48,197 bases of DNA from Verrucomicrobiaceae bacterium (GTDB lineage Bacteria > Verrucomicrobiota > Verrucomicrobiia > Chthoniobacterales > Terrimicrobiaceae): the NCBI GenBank assembly GCA_007280915.1, contig QYQL01000033.1:1-48197 (forward strand), given 5' to 3'. Made by a program: the position numbers and the translations under genes. A model generated the notes under the pieces. The model had not been told where the DNA came from. It made no database searches and saw only the letters and a program-made list of their open reading frames with translations. Below, piece after piece: positions 26,941-35,963 of this stretch. The stretch's first letter is position 1. The number at the start of each line of letters is the position of its first letter.

Positions 26941-27779
26941 AAGCGGTCACCGTTGAAAACCTGACAAAAATCTACCCGGTTCCGATGCGGAGGCAGCGGA
27001 TCATTGCGGTCCGAAATTTGAACCTCGAGGTCAACGAGGGTGAAGTTTACGGGCTCCTCGGGCCGAACGGTTCAGGCAAGAGCACGACGCTCAAAGTTCT
27101 GCTCGGACTCGTCACTCCGAACCAGGGAAAGGCCACGATTTTCGGGAAGGACAGCCGGGAATACCGCAGCCGCGCCGAAGTCGGGTTCCTCCCGGAGAAC
27201 CCGTATTTTTACAAATTCCTCAGCGCTGAGGAGACCCTGAGGTTTTATGGAAAAATTTGCGGGCTCCGTTCGAAGGAACTCGATGCGCGAATTCACGAGT
27301 TGATCGAACTCGTCGGTCTCCAGGATGCGCGGCACCGTCGCATCGGCGGATTTTCAAAAGGCATGCTCCAGCGCATCGGCCTCGCGCAGGCGCTCGTGCA
27401 GGATCCGAAACTCGTCGTGCTCGACGAGCCGACTGCCGGCGTGGATCCCGCGGGGTCGCGGCAGATCCGGGACCTCATCCTTGATCTGAAAAAGCGTGGC
27501 AAGACGGTGTTGCTCACATCCCATCTCCTCGGACAAGTCCAGGAGGTTTGCGACCGGGTCGGGATCATGGCGCGCGGGGAAATGGTCCGCGAGGGCAGCT
27601 TGGACGAACTCACCACGATCCAGCGCCAGACGGAATTCCTTGTCGAGGATGCGCCGGAGGGGCTTCAGGAAAAAATCGAGGAGCTGGTCCGTCAGTCCGG
27701 AGGACGTTTCGTGGCGGCCCGACGGCCGCAGCGCGACTTGGAAGGTGTTTTCCTTGATGCCACCGCTCCGAAGAAATGA
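26937..27779 (+). CDS. ABC transporter ATP-binding protein (exporter/ABC-2 type)
   Basis: A 280-residue nucleotide-binding subunit: Walker A GPNGSGKST, Q-loop region VGFLPENPYFY, signature FSKGMLQRIGLAQAL (a degenerate LSGGQ), Walker B LVVLDEPTAGVD and switch His in LLTSHLL. A C-terminal regulatory tail of about 60 residues follows (FLVEDAPEGLQEKIEELVRQ). This layout is typical of ABC-2 exporters of the CcmA/NatA type. No permease gene is adjacent, so the partner must be encoded elsewhere. It overlaps acyP upstream and bioD downstream by four bases each (ATGA), forming a tightly coupled three-gene chain. Confidence 0.92.
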   Translation: MKAVTVENLTKIYPVPMRRQRIIAVRNLNLEVNEGEVYGLLGPNGSGKSTTLKVLLGLVTPNQGKATIFGKDSREYRSRAEVGFLPENPYFYKFLSAEETLRFYGKICGLRSKELDARIHELIELVGLQDARHRRIGGFSKGMLQRIGLAQALVQDPKLVVLDEPTAGVDPAGSRQIRDLILDLKKRGKTVLLTSHLLGQVQEVCDRVGIMARGEMVREGSLDELTTIQRQTEFLVEDAPEGLQEKIEELVRQSGGRFVAARRPQRDLEGVFLDATAPKK

Positions 27780-28399
27780 GGGCGTTCGTCACCGGCACGG
27801 ATACCGGCGTCGGCAAAACCTTTGCGACCTCACTTCTCACCCGTGCGCTCCGCCGTGCCGGTCTGGATACCATCGCCCTGAAGCCTCTCTGCTCGGGCGA
27901 CCGCGGTGATGCGGAAATTTTGCGTTCTGCGGCGGGAGACGAACTGAGCATCGACGAGGTCAACCCGCTTTGGTTTCAATCCCCGGTTGCACCGCTCGCA
28001 GCCGCGCGAAAGGAGGACCGGAAAGTTTCGGTTCCAGCACTCGTGGACTGGTTCGGAAAAGTTTCCGCCGGCCGGAAGTCGGTTTTGGTCGAGGGAGCCG
28101 GCGGATGGCTTGTGCCGGTTGCTGACGGCGCTTTGATTGCCGATTTGTGCGCCGCCCTGTCGCTGCCCGTGATCCTCGTGGCAGCTAACCGCCTCGGCTG
28201 CGTCAATCATGTTCTGCTCACGATCGAGAGCATCCGCTCGCGCGGGCTCGAATGCCGCGGGATTATTCTTAATACGATTCAGGAAACGTCGGATGAGGCC
28301 ACGCGGACAAACCGGGGCCTTTTCGAGGAGTTCGCCGGCGTTCCGATCCTGCTTGAGCTGGCTCCCGGACAGGACAACCTCGATCTCGCGATCGCCTGA
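27776..28399 (+). CDS. bioD: Dethiobiotin synthetase BioD
   Basis: A 207-residue protein of the P-loop BioD family. It shows GTDTGVGKTFATSLL (P-loop), ALKPLCSG (substrate Lys), EGAGGWLVPV, and the nucleotide-binding VILVAANRLGCVNHVLLT. It makes dethiobiotin from 7,8-diaminopelargonic acid, CO2 and ATP in biotin synthesis. No other bio gene is in the window, so it is separated from any biotin cluster. The start overlaps the ABC ATPase stop. The gene ends directly against the convergent adenosine deaminase gene with no spacer. Confidence 0.93.
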   Translation: MRAFVTGTDTGVGKTFATSLLTRALRRAGLDTIALKPLCSGDRGDAEILRSAAGDELSIDEVNPLWFQSPVAPLAAARKEDRKVSVPALVDWFGKVSAGRKSVLVEGAGGWLVPVADGALIADLCAALSLPVILVAANRLGCVNHVLLTIESIRSRGLECRGIILNTIQETSDEATRTNRGLFEEFAGVPILLELAPGQDNLDLAIA

Positions 28400-29356
28400 C
28401 TATTTCAGGCATCCGTCCCGCCAGGCGATCCTTTCGGCATTTTTCATCGCAAGGGCGACCAACTCCGGGGTGAGGCCGGCCTCCGGAGCCGCGATATCGA
28501 TCTCATGATCGAATGTGATCCCGCTGATCGCGGGATCGTCGGTGTTGATCGTGGCAAGAATCCCGTGCTCAAGAAACCGTCTCAGCGGATGTGCCGCGTA
28601 GGAAGGGACCGCGCTTGTCTGGACATTGCTTGTGAGGCAGCTCTCGATACCGATCTCCTTTTCGGCAAGCTCATCCATGAGCGCGGGATCCTCGACCGCG
28701 CGCGTTCCGTGCCCGATTCTTTCGGCCCCGAGAAGATCGATCGCTTCACGGATGCTTTCCGGACCCGCCGCTTCGCCTGCGTGAATGGTGATCCTCCAGC
28801 CGGTGTTCCTTGCTTTCCGGAAGTGTGGTTCAAAGAGCCGCGCGGGAAATCCGGCCTCGTCGCCCGCGAGATCCAGGGCTGCAATCCGGTCGCGGAAACC
28901 CAGTAGCGCATCCAGCTCACGAAAACATGTTTCAGCTCCAAACGTGCGGCTCAACACTCCGATCAACGTCACCGGCACTCCGAATTCTCTGCTGCCCGCC
29001 CTGGCTCCGTCCACGACCGCCTCGACAACCGCAGCGGGACCCATTCCGTTTGCAGAAGCCATGAAAACCGGACTGAAGCGGAGTTCGACGTGATCAAGCC
29101 GCTCGCGGAAGGCATCCTCGACATTCTCGCGCGCAACACGCCGGCAATCGTCGGGTGTGGCAAGCACGGCGATCGGCCAACGGAATTTTTCGAGAAAATC
29201 GGTGAGCCCGGGCTGCGGGGACGAGATGGTCACGTGCGGGCGCAGGCTGTCCGGATCCCGTGCAGGAAGCACTATCCCGTTTTTGTCCGCGAGCTCGAGG
29301 ATCGTCTGCAGGCGGATGTTGCCATCCAGATGCCGGTGGAGGTCGATGCGGGTCAT
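28400..29356 (-). CDS. add: Adenosine deaminase family hydrolase
   Basis: A 318-residue amidohydrolase of the adenosine/AMP deaminase superfamily. Metal and catalytic motifs: IDLHRHLDG (HxH), TIHAGEA (zinc His and catalytic Glu region), [21 protein letters not shown] and [11 protein letters not shown] (zinc Asp). This fits deamination of adenosine to inosine in purine salvage. Adenine deaminase is a close relative and cannot be excluded from sequence alone. Its start overlaps the stop of the Hsp70-type gene by four bases (ATGA), so the two are coupled, although no functional link is known. Confidence 0.88.
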   Translation of the reverse strand: MTRIDLHRHLDGNIRLQTILELADKNGIVLPARDPDSLRPHVTISSPQPGLTDFLEKFRWPIAVLATPDDCRRVARENVEDAFRERLDHVELRFSPVFMASANGMGPAAVVEAVVDGARAGSREFGVPVTLIGVLSRTFGAETCFRELDALLGFRDRIAALDLAGDEAGFPARLFEPHFRKARNTGWRITIHAGEAAGPESIREAIDLLGAERIGHGTRAVEDPALMDELAEKEIGIESCLTSNVQTSAVPSYAAHPLRRFLEHGILATINTDDPAISGITFDHEIDIAAPEAGLTPELVALAMKNAERIAWRDGCLK

Positions 29357-31026
29357 GTCGTTCCGGCCATGGCCTTCTCGATCAGTTGCGTCGCCAGCGG
29401 CTGCGTCGCCTCGTCGAGAGCGGCGAGCGATTTTTTCAGTCGCGATGTCGACCTGTCTTCACAGGCCAGGCGGACGTCATCCATGAGATCCTCCAGCGCC
29501 CGTCTCTCGTCCTGGGAAACACTGTCGCCAAGCGCTTCGATCGCTGACACGACAGCCGGCAGCATCTCATCCGCTTTCAGGCAGGCTTCGGAGAACACCC
29601 TCTCATCCATATCCTCGAACGCGTGTTCCAGCGAGTCTCCAAGCATTTTTTCAACCGCCTCGTCGGAGACCTCGACCGCGCTATCGATGCGGACGACGGT
29701 GTCCTTTCCGGTGGCTGTGTCGCGCGCGAGAACATGCAGAAGCCCGTTTGCATCCAGTTCGAATTGCACGCCGACCCGTGCGCGGCCTTTCGGGAGCGGT
29801 TCGAAGGCCACATCGAATTCTCCCAGCTTCCAGTTGTCACGAGCCATTTCCCGTTCTCCCTGCAGAACGGAAATCCTCATGCCCGCCTGGTTGGCGACCG
29901 CGTTCGTGAACATCTCGCCTGCCTTGCACGGGATCGTCGTATTGCGCGGGATGATCACATTCATCAGTCCTCCGAATGTCTCGATTCCGAGCGAGAGAGG
30001 GGTGACGTCGAGCAGAGTCACATTTTGGACATCCCCGCTGATAATGCCCGCCTGAATGGCAGCTCCGATCGCAACCGCCTCATCCGGATGCTGGCTCGTG
30101 TCGGGTTCGCGGCCGAAGACCTCCGCGACAAAAGCCCTCACCAGTGGCATCCGCGTTGCGCCACCGACGAGCACCACGGCTGACAGGTCGGACATGGAAA
30201 GCTGCGCATCGGCCACAGATCGGATGCAATGCTTCCTCGTGCGCTCGATGATCGGCCGGCAGATGGTTTCAAGCTCCGCCCGCCGGTAGACGCCGCCGTC
30301 GCGCTCCACTGATTCCACGGAGCTGAGCTCGCGTTTGATCCCGTCCGCGACTCGTGGGAGCACATTCCAATCCTTCGCGAGTGATGCGTCCAGATCGTCT
30401 CCTCCAAGGCGGGTGTCGCCGTTTGTCGAGAGCACCTCGAAAACTCCCCCGCTCAAGTGTAGGACGGAGACATCGAACGTTCCTCCCCCGAGGTCGTAGA
30501 CCGCGACTTTGGAATTGTCTCCCAGCCGTTCGAGACCGTAGGCGAGGGCCGCGGCGGTCGGCTCGGCGACAATCCGCTCGACAGTGAACCCTGCCAACTC
30601 GCCGGCCCGCTTGGTCGCAGCCCGCTGCGTGTCGTTGAAATACGCGGGGACCGTGATGACGGCGCGACTGACCTCGATCCCAAGCGACCGCTCGGTGTCG
30701 GATTTCAGCTTTTTCAGAATCAGCGCGGAAATTTTCTCCGGAGAAACGGCGTTCCCGCCGCATAGTAGTTTGGTCTGCCCCGCCAGTTTTCTGATTTCTC
30801 CCGCGGGGGCACCCATCAGCCGCTTGACCGAGGTGATGACCCGGTCCGGGTGGTGCGCCCGCATTTCCAGCGCTTCCCAGCCGACAACCGGCACCCCGGC
30901 TTCCGGGAAATAGACCGCAGACGGCGTCAACCGCTCCCCGGATTCATCGGCCACGAGGATGGGAAAACCGGATTGCATCGTTCCCGCCAGCGAATGCGTT
31001 GTTCCCAGATCAATTCCAACAATCAT
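29353..31026 (-). CDS. Short Hsp70-family chaperone (HscC/DnaK-like)
   Basis: A 557-residue Hsp70, shorter than DnaK (about 640). The actin-like ATPase has [12 protein letters not shown] (phosphate 1), [39 protein letters not shown] (phosphate 2) and [15 protein letters not shown] (adenosine). The substrate-binding domain starts after [14 protein letters not shown] and retains the beta-sandwich. The helical lid is short and there is no acidic DnaK tail. This size and form resemble HscC rather than DnaK or HscA. The ATG at 31026 was chosen because the first ATPase strand ([12 protein letters not shown]) begins there. No DnaJ or GrpE gene is nearby. It is divergent from the transporter-kinase gene, sharing a 251-base gap. 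Confidence 0.92.
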   Translation of the reverse strand: MIVGIDLGTTHSLAGTMQSGFPILVADESGERLTPSAVYFPEAGVPVVGWEALEMRAHHPDRVITSVKRLMGAPAGEIRKLAGQTKLLCGGNAVSPEKISALILKKLKSDTERSLGIEVSRAVITVPAYFNDTQRAATKRAGELAGFTVERIVAEPTAAALAYGLERLGDNSKVAVYDLGGGTFDVSVLHLSGGVFEVLSTNGDTRLGGDDLDASLAKDWNVLPRVADGIKRELSSVESVERDGGVYRRAELETICRPIIERTRKHCIRSVADAQLSMSDLSAVVLVGGATRMPLVRAFVAEVFGREPDTSQHPDEAVAIGAAIQAGIISGDVQNVTLLDVTPLSLGIETFGGLMNVIIPRNTTIPCKAGEMFTNAVANQAGMRISVLQGEREMARDNWKLGEFDVAFEPLPKGRARVGVQFELDANGLLHVLARDTATGKDTVVRIDSAVEVSDEAVEKMLGDSLEHAFEDMDERVFSEACLKADEMLPAVVSAIEALGDSVSQDERRALEDLMDDVRLACEDRSTSRLKKSLAALDEATQPLATQLIEKAMAGTT

Positions 31027-31277
31027 GGGCGGAAACGTATCCCATCGCCGCGAAATGTCCACGCCGTGACCGCCTTGTTTGCCGGGAATTCCGCGCGGTC
31101 CACCTGCCAGAGGTATTGACGAGGGGGTGACGAATGCGGTTGGGCCGGGGGAAACGGGGGCAACATTGCGGACAAAGGCGTCAATGCGCGGGACTGACGT
31201 CTTGCTCTAGGAATTTCCATCGCTTTTTCTGGGCCGATGGATTAGCGGTGTGCTGTTGGCCTGACCCATTGTCCGAT

Positions 31278-34200
31278 ATGGAGACAACTCACTCCCCCGC
31301 AGTAACGGATCCGCAGTTCGACGTGCAGCATGCACATCCGCGCCGGATCGGCTGGGTCGGCACGACTGCCCTCGCGATGGGCGGAAGCAATCAGAGCCTT
31401 TTTTTAATCACCGCGCTTTTTGTTGGACAGGGTGTCATCTCCGGCCAGGGGAGCGCGGCGGTGCCTCTACTCATCATCGGGCTGCTGTTGAGTTGGGCCG
31501 CAGCCCCCGGCTGGTTGGAGCTCGTGATGATGTATCCCAACCGTGTTGGCGGGATCGCGGCCACCTGCGCGCAGGCGTTCAAGCCTTACAGCCCGGTGCT
31601 GGCGAATCTCACCGGCGTCTGCTACTGGTGGGGGTGGGTGCCGACCTGCGGGCTGACCGCCCTGCTCTCCTCTGCGGCGATTCATGAATGGTATCTGCCG
31701 GGGATCCCGGTTCCGGTGATGGCATGCGGCATCGTGCTGCTGTTCACCGGGATCAACCTGATGGGCGTTCAGTGGGCGGCGCGACTGGCGATTCCGGTTG
31801 CGGCCATGTCGGCAGCCCTCGCATTCATTTCCTCGCTCGCCCCAGTTATCGCCGGGAAGGTGGACTGGCATCAGGCGTGCTCGTTCCATCTCACGCAACC
31901 GTTTCCCGGATGGTTCGGCGCGCTAACGAGCGCGATGGCAGGGCTTTATTTGATCGGCTTTGCGGCGCCGGCGTTCGAGGCCGCCACCTGCCATGTCGGC
32001 GAGACCATCGATCCCGAAAAAAACGTGCCCCGCGCGATGCTGGCGAGCTCATTGATGGCGGCAGTGTATTTCATCGTGCTGCCGGTCGTCTGGCTGGGCG
32101 TTCTCGGTCCGGAGGAACTCGGCAAGGACCTGATGCTCGTGCTGGGGCCGACGTTTGCTCCGGTGTTGGGCAGCGCGGCGAAGGCGGCAGCGATCTGGTT
32201 CATGATGTTCAACATGTTTCACGGCACGCTGCAGCCGTTGGCCGGGGCCGCACGGACGCTCGCCCAGCTTTCCGAAGACGGCCTACTCCCCGAGTTTCTG
32301 GCCAAACGCTCGCGCACGGATACCCCCTGGGTGGCGACATGGCTGACTGCGGCTTTCGCGATCTGGTTTCTGCTGATCGGCGATCCGATCTGGCTGGTAG
32401 CCTCCGCCAATTTCACCTACCTCATCAGCATCGGCCTGCCCAGCGTGGCGGTCTGGCTGTTGCGTGGCGACCAGCCGGCGATGCGCCGGCCATACCGTGC
32501 CCCGAAAGGGCTCGTCGGGCTCGGCGTTGTGGCGGCGTGCATCTGGGGAGTCACCGCCATCTTGGGATTCCAGCAGTTCGGTCTGCCCACCGTGCTGATC
32601 GGTCTCGTCTTCGCCTACTCGGGTGCGGCACTCTATGCTTGGAGGAAATTTTCCGACCGCCGCAAGGCGGGGCTGCCGGGGATTGCCCGGTCGCTGCATA
32701 TCAAGCTCACGGGGGCGATGCTTCTGGTCCTGATCCTCGACGGCATCGGTTACCTGATTGCGGTCCGAAGCGTGAATCCCTCGGACCTGTCGCAACTTGC
32801 GGCGCTGGAGGACATTTTTGTGGCGGTGGCGATGCTCACCATTTCGGTCGGGCTTGTGCTCCCTGGGATGATCGCCCACTCGGCTGTCGAGGTTTCCGCC
32901 GCAGCCAAGCGCCTGACCGCTGGCACGCTGGCGGATTTTTCGAGCGCCATGCAGGCGCTGGGCCGCGGGGATCTCGACGCCGCCCACGCCCGCGTCAACA
33001 TCCAGCCGATCGTTGCAAACTCCCGGGACGAGGTCGGTGAAATGGCCGAGAGTTTCAACATCCTGCAAGCGGAGATCCTGCGCGGGGCGGACGGCCTGTC
33101 CCACGCGCGCGAAGGGCTGAGGGAGGCCCGGAGGGAACTTACCGAGGCAAACCAGAACCTCGAGCAGCGCGTGAACGATCTGGCCGCATCTCTCCTCGAA
33201 CGCCAGCGGGTGGAAATCCAACTGCGCCAGGCGAAGGAGGCCGCCGAAGCGGCCGACATGGCGAAAAGCGAGTTCCTCGCCGTCATGAGCCACGAAATCC
33301 GAACCCCCATGAACGGGGTGCTCGGATTCGCGAGCATTCTCAAATCGACTCCCCTCAACGACGAGCAGAGGGAATTCGTCGACACGATCTGCACGAGCGG
33401 AGAATCCCTTCTCGTGATCATTAACGACATCCTCGATTTTTCCAAGATCGAGTCCGGCACGTTCAAGCTCGATCCCCAGCCGTTCGATGTGCGGGACTGT
33501 GTGGACGAGGCCGTGGCGCTTTGCACGCCCGACCGCCTCCGGTCGATCGGCCTGAATGCCGTTATCGATCCTGCGGTCCCCGAGTGGGTCACGGCGGATA
33601 TCGCCCGTGTGCGGCAGATCCTCATCAATCTGATCGGCAACGCGGTGAAGTTTACGGAGACCGGCTCGGTGGAAATCCGCGTAGGAGTCGAGGCGAAGAC
33701 GGATCACGAAGGGAGTCCGGGCGACTGCCTGTTGAAGTTTACCGTGACCGACACGGGCATCGGGATTCCTTCGGAGAAACTGGACACACTGTTCAAAACC
33801 TTCAGCCAGGTGGACGCTTCCTCGACCAGGAAATACGGGGGCACGGGGCTGGGGCTCGCCATCTGCAAGAGACTGGTCACGCTCATGGGAGGAAAAATCT
33901 GGGTGGAAAGCACGGAAGGGGTCGGTTCGACATTCGCCTTCACCTTTGTCGCTCAGGAGGCCCAAGCGCCGCTGCTCCGGCCAACCCCGGCAGCGGATTG
34001 GAAAGGCGGGGCCGATCACCCGTCCCGGCAGGCTCTGCGCATCCTCGTGGTCGAGGATATCCCCATGAACCAGGTGCTGACGCTCCGCCTGCTTTCGGAC
34101 TACGGCTATCGCGCGGACAAGGCCTCGAACGGCCGGGAATGCCTCGAGCAGATGCGCAATAACCACTACGATCTCATTCTCATGGATCTCCACATGCCCG

Positions 34201-34415
34201 AGGTGGATGGATTCATGGCGACCCGGGAAATCCGCCGCCGCGAAAAATCCGGCAAGCGCCAGGACCGCACGTTCATCTGTGCGCTCACCGCCAATGTCAT
34301 GAAGCGCGACCGCGACGCCTGCATGGAGGTGGGCATGGACCACATCCTCTCGAAGCCGTTGCGCACTGACGATCTTGCTGAAGTGCTCCGTCGCCTGCGG
34401 CCGGAGGTTCCTTGA
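31278..34415 (+). CDS. APC-type transporter fused to hybrid histidine kinase
   Basis: 1045 residues. An amino acid/polyamine/organocation (APC) permease with about 12 helices occupies residues 25-450, including the family motif ETIDPEKNVPRAML and repeated polar-interrupted helices. Two more helices follow (about 478-498 and 512-535), then a HAMP-like linker (536-598), a coiled coil, HisKA with His 672 in MSHEIRTPMNG, an ATPase domain (NLIGNAVKFTE; DTGIGIP; GGTGLGLAICKRL) and a receiver with Asp 970 in LMDLHMPEVDGF and Lys near 1025 in LSKPLR. It likely couples uptake or binding of an amino acid-like solute to phosphorelay. The output regulator is not in the window. I chose the ATG at 31278, where the first helix is preceded by a normal N-terminus. 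Confidence 0.9.
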   Translation: METTHSPAVTDPQFDVQHAHPRRIGWVGTTALAMGGSNQSLFLITALFVGQGVISGQGSAAVPLLIIGLLLSWAAAPGWLELVMMYPNRVGGIAATCAQAFKPYSPVLANLTGVCYWWGWVPTCGLTALLSSAAIHEWYLPGIPVPVMACGIVLLFTGINLMGVQWAARLAIPVAAMSAALAFISSLAPVIAGKVDWHQACSFHLTQPFPGWFGALTSAMAGLYLIGFAAPAFEAATCHVGETIDPEKNVPRAMLASSLMAAVYFIVLPVVWLGVLGPEELGKDLMLVLGPTFAPVLGSAAKAAAIWFMMFNMFHGTLQPLAGAARTLAQLSEDGLLPEFLAKRSRTDTPWVATWLTAAFAIWFLLIGDPIWLVASANFTYLISIGLPSVAVWLLRGDQPAMRRPYRAPKGLVGLGVVAACIWGVTAILGFQQFGLPTVLIGLVFAYSGAALYAWRKFSDRRKAGLPGIARSLHIKLTGAMLLVLILDGIGYLIAVRSVNPSDLSQLAALEDIFVAVAMLTISVGLVLPGMIAHSAVEVSAAAKRLTAGTLADFSSAMQALGRGDLDAAHARVNIQPIVANSRDEVGEMAESFNILQAEILRGADGLSHAREGLREARRELTEANQNLEQRVNDLAASLLERQRVEIQLRQAKEAAEAADMAKSEFLAVMSHEIRTPMNGVLGFASILKSTPLNDEQREFVDTICTSGESLLVIINDILDFSKIESGTFKLDPQPFDVRDCVDEAVALCTPDRLRSIGLNAVIDPAVPEWVTADIARVRQILINLIGNAVKFTETGSVEIRVGVEAKTDHEGSPGDCLLKFTVTDTGIGIPSEKLDTLFKTFSQVDASSTRKYGGTGLGLAICKRLVTLMGGKIWVESTEGVGSTFAFTFVAQEAQAPLLRPTPAADWKGGADHPSRQALRILVVEDIPMNQVLTLRLLSDYGYRADKASNGRECLEQMRNNHYDLILMDLHMPEVDGFMATREIRRREKSGKRQDRTFICALTANVMKRDRDACMEVGMDHILSKPLRTDDLAEVLRRLRPEVP

Positions 34416-34424
34416 AAAGCAACT

Positions 34425-34620
34425 TCAGAGACTGTCTGAAAAATGGATGAAGGAATAGCGATTGATCATGATACGGATCACGGCAAGGAACACCCATGAG
34501 CTGGCGCTCTGGATGGATCGTTCGTCGTCGCGGACCAAGTGGCGATTCTGAACCAACCAAGCGAAGGTTCGCTCGAAAACCCATCGCTTGTAGTGAGAGT
34601 CACTCCCGCGTATCGACGCC
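34425..34620 (-). pseudogene. IS5-type transposase C-terminal remnant
   Basis: The minus strand encodes RGSDSHYKRWVFERTFAWLV then QNRHLVRDDERSIQS and AVIRIMINRYSF, the conserved end of IS5-family (IS1031/IS427-like) DDE transposases, including the WVFERTFAWL block that carries the last catalytic Glu. The rest of the transposase is absent. GAGACTGTCTGAAAA at 34428-34442 looks like the element's terminal repeat; it starts 12 bases after the transporter-kinase stop. The stop codon is formed by flanking DNA (CTC-TGA). The other end runs into maf. Confidence 0.75.
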
Positions 34621-35202
34621 TTTTTCTGACCGCTGCTCATCGCCTGGATCTTTTCCATGGAGCGCCGCCTGGAGCGACTCCAGCGGAAGCCCGATGACAT
34701 TTGTCACGGATCCTTCGATCCGCTCGATGATCCGCCCGTCGTCATCCTGCGCGGCATAGGCACCCGCCTTGTCGAGCGGGTGGATGGAAGCCAGGTAGGC
34801 GCGGATTTCGTCCGGACCGAGCGGTCGGAAGGTGACGAGCGAGGACTCGGCAAAATCTTGTTTTTCTCCGGCAGGAAAGTGGATCACGACACCCGTGACC
34901 ACCTCGTGGGTTTTTCCGGCAAGTTCGGAGATCATCCGGAAGGCATCGTCCATGTTGGCGGGTTTTCCGTAGAAGATCCCGCCCATCGCAACGACGGTAT
35001 CCGCCGCGACAACAAGTTCGTCCGGAAACCGCGCGGCAACGACGCGGGCCTTGCGCGAGGCATTTTCCAGGGCGAGCGCAGCGGGTGCCAGCGTATCGTC
35101 TTCCAGTTCATCGGCACCGGAGACCTCGCACCGGACCGAGTAGCCCGCCTCTTCGAGGAGCCATTTCCTGCGCGGGGAGGCGGAGGCGAGGAGGATTTTC
35201 AA
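34600..35202 (-). CDS. maf: Maf-family nucleotide pyrophosphatase
   Basis: A 200-residue Maf/HAM1-fold enzyme. Family motifs: ILLASASPRRKWLLEEAG at the N-terminus, VVAADTVVAMGG, GKTHEVVTGVVI and LDKAGAYAAQDDDG followed by IERIEGSVTNVIGLPLESL. Maf proteins hydrolyse dTTP, UTP or modified nucleotides and were first noted as septum-formation inhibitors. The start is a TTG at 35200-35202, right before the SAS-PRR strand; the frame is open far upstream but does not match the family. The last 15 or so residues (ending EKGVDTRE) come from the adjacent transposon remnant, so the original C-terminus seems replaced. The gene begins eight bases after the stop of the small membrane gene. Confidence 0.9.
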   Translation of the reverse strand: MKILLASASPRRKWLLEEAGYSVRCEVSGADELEDDTLAPAALALENASRKARVVAARFPDELVVAADTVVAMGGIFYGKPANMDDAFRMISELAGKTHEVVTGVVIHFPAGEKQDFAESSLVTFRPLGPDEIRAYLASIHPLDKAGAYAAQDDDGRIIERIEGSVTNVIGLPLESLQAALHGKDPGDEQRSEKGVDTRE

Positions 35203-35209
35203 GCCGGCG

Positions 35210-35509
35210 TCAGAACGCGTGGTCGTTGTCGGCGAACCCGGAACCGTGCCGGATGCTTTCAAGGCGCTTGCGCATCGTGCGGGACGAACCCGGACGGTGC
35301 CTGACATTGGAAACAATTCCCCACACAACAGGAACAAGCGTGGCAACCCCGGCGCTAATCAAGCCGATCGCCAGCCCGCGCCGCGCGTTGTGGCCTATGC
35401 GGTCGGCAACGATGAGCCCCGCGCCTAGACCGATGGCGACCTGCGAAAAAGCCACCACTCCGGAAACCGGAAGATTTTCGCCGAACTTGTCCAATGACAA
35501 TTGTGACAT
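35210..35509 (-). CDS. Small membrane protein, unknown function
   Basis: A 99-residue protein with two predicted helices: VVAFSQVAIGLGAGLIVADR and GLAIGLISAGVATLVPVVWG, separated by a basic loop (IGHNARR). A basic, probably cytoplasmic tail follows (NVRHRPGSSRTMRKRLESIR). I do not recognise the family. It lies seven bases upstream of maf on the same strand, probably co-transcribed, and is divergent from ruvX 43 bases away. Confidence 0.65.
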   Translation of the reverse strand: MSQLSLDKFGENLPVSGVVAFSQVAIGLGAGLIVADRIGHNARRGLAIGLISAGVATLVPVVWGIVSNVRHRPGSSRTMRKRLESIRHGSGFADNDHAF

Positions 35510-35552
35510 GGTTGTTGATCGTAACCGGCGGGTGTGAGATTTTCAACCGCAA

Positions 35553-35963
35553 ATGAACCGTGCCTTGGGAATTGATTTGGGAGATGCCCGCGTCGGGGTC
35601 GCGACGAGCGATGACCTCGGCATGCTTGCCCATCCGCTGGAGACGATTCAGGTGAAATCCGGCGGGGTGCTGAAGCGGATCCTCGAACTCGCCAAGGAAA
35701 AATCTGTGGCGACGATCGTGGTCGGCATGCCCCGGAACATGGATGGCACGTTCGGCCCTGCGGCGGAGAAGTCGCGGGAATTCATCGAGAAGCTCAAAGC
35801 CGAAACCACCTGCCGGGTTGTCGCCTGGGATGAGCGCCTCACAACGGTTTCGGCGCAGCGCTCGCTTCATGAGGCAGGGCGCAAGGCCAAGGAGCACCGG
35901 GCAGTCATTGATCAGGTGGCCGCGCAGATCCTGTTGCAGAGCTGGCTCGATTCGCAGGCATGA
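35553..35963 (+). CDS. ruvX: Holliday junction resolvase-like RuvX/YqgF
   Basis: A 136-residue RNase H-fold protein of standard size. It has ALGIDLGDARVGVATSD (first catalytic Asp), TIVVGMPRNMDGTFG, and VAWDERLTTVSAQRSL (second acidic cluster), ending VIDQVAAQILLQSWLDS. YqgF/RuvX is essential in many bacteria and is linked to 16S rRNA 5' processing and, by fold, to junction resolution. Its stop overlaps the truA start (ATGA). Confidence 0.96.
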   Translation: MNRALGIDLGDARVGVATSDDLGMLAHPLETIQVKSGGVLKRILELAKEKSVATIVVGMPRNMDGTFGPAAEKSREFIEKLKAETTCRVVAWDERLTTVSAQRSLHEAGRKAKEHRAVIDQVAAQILLQSWLDSQA

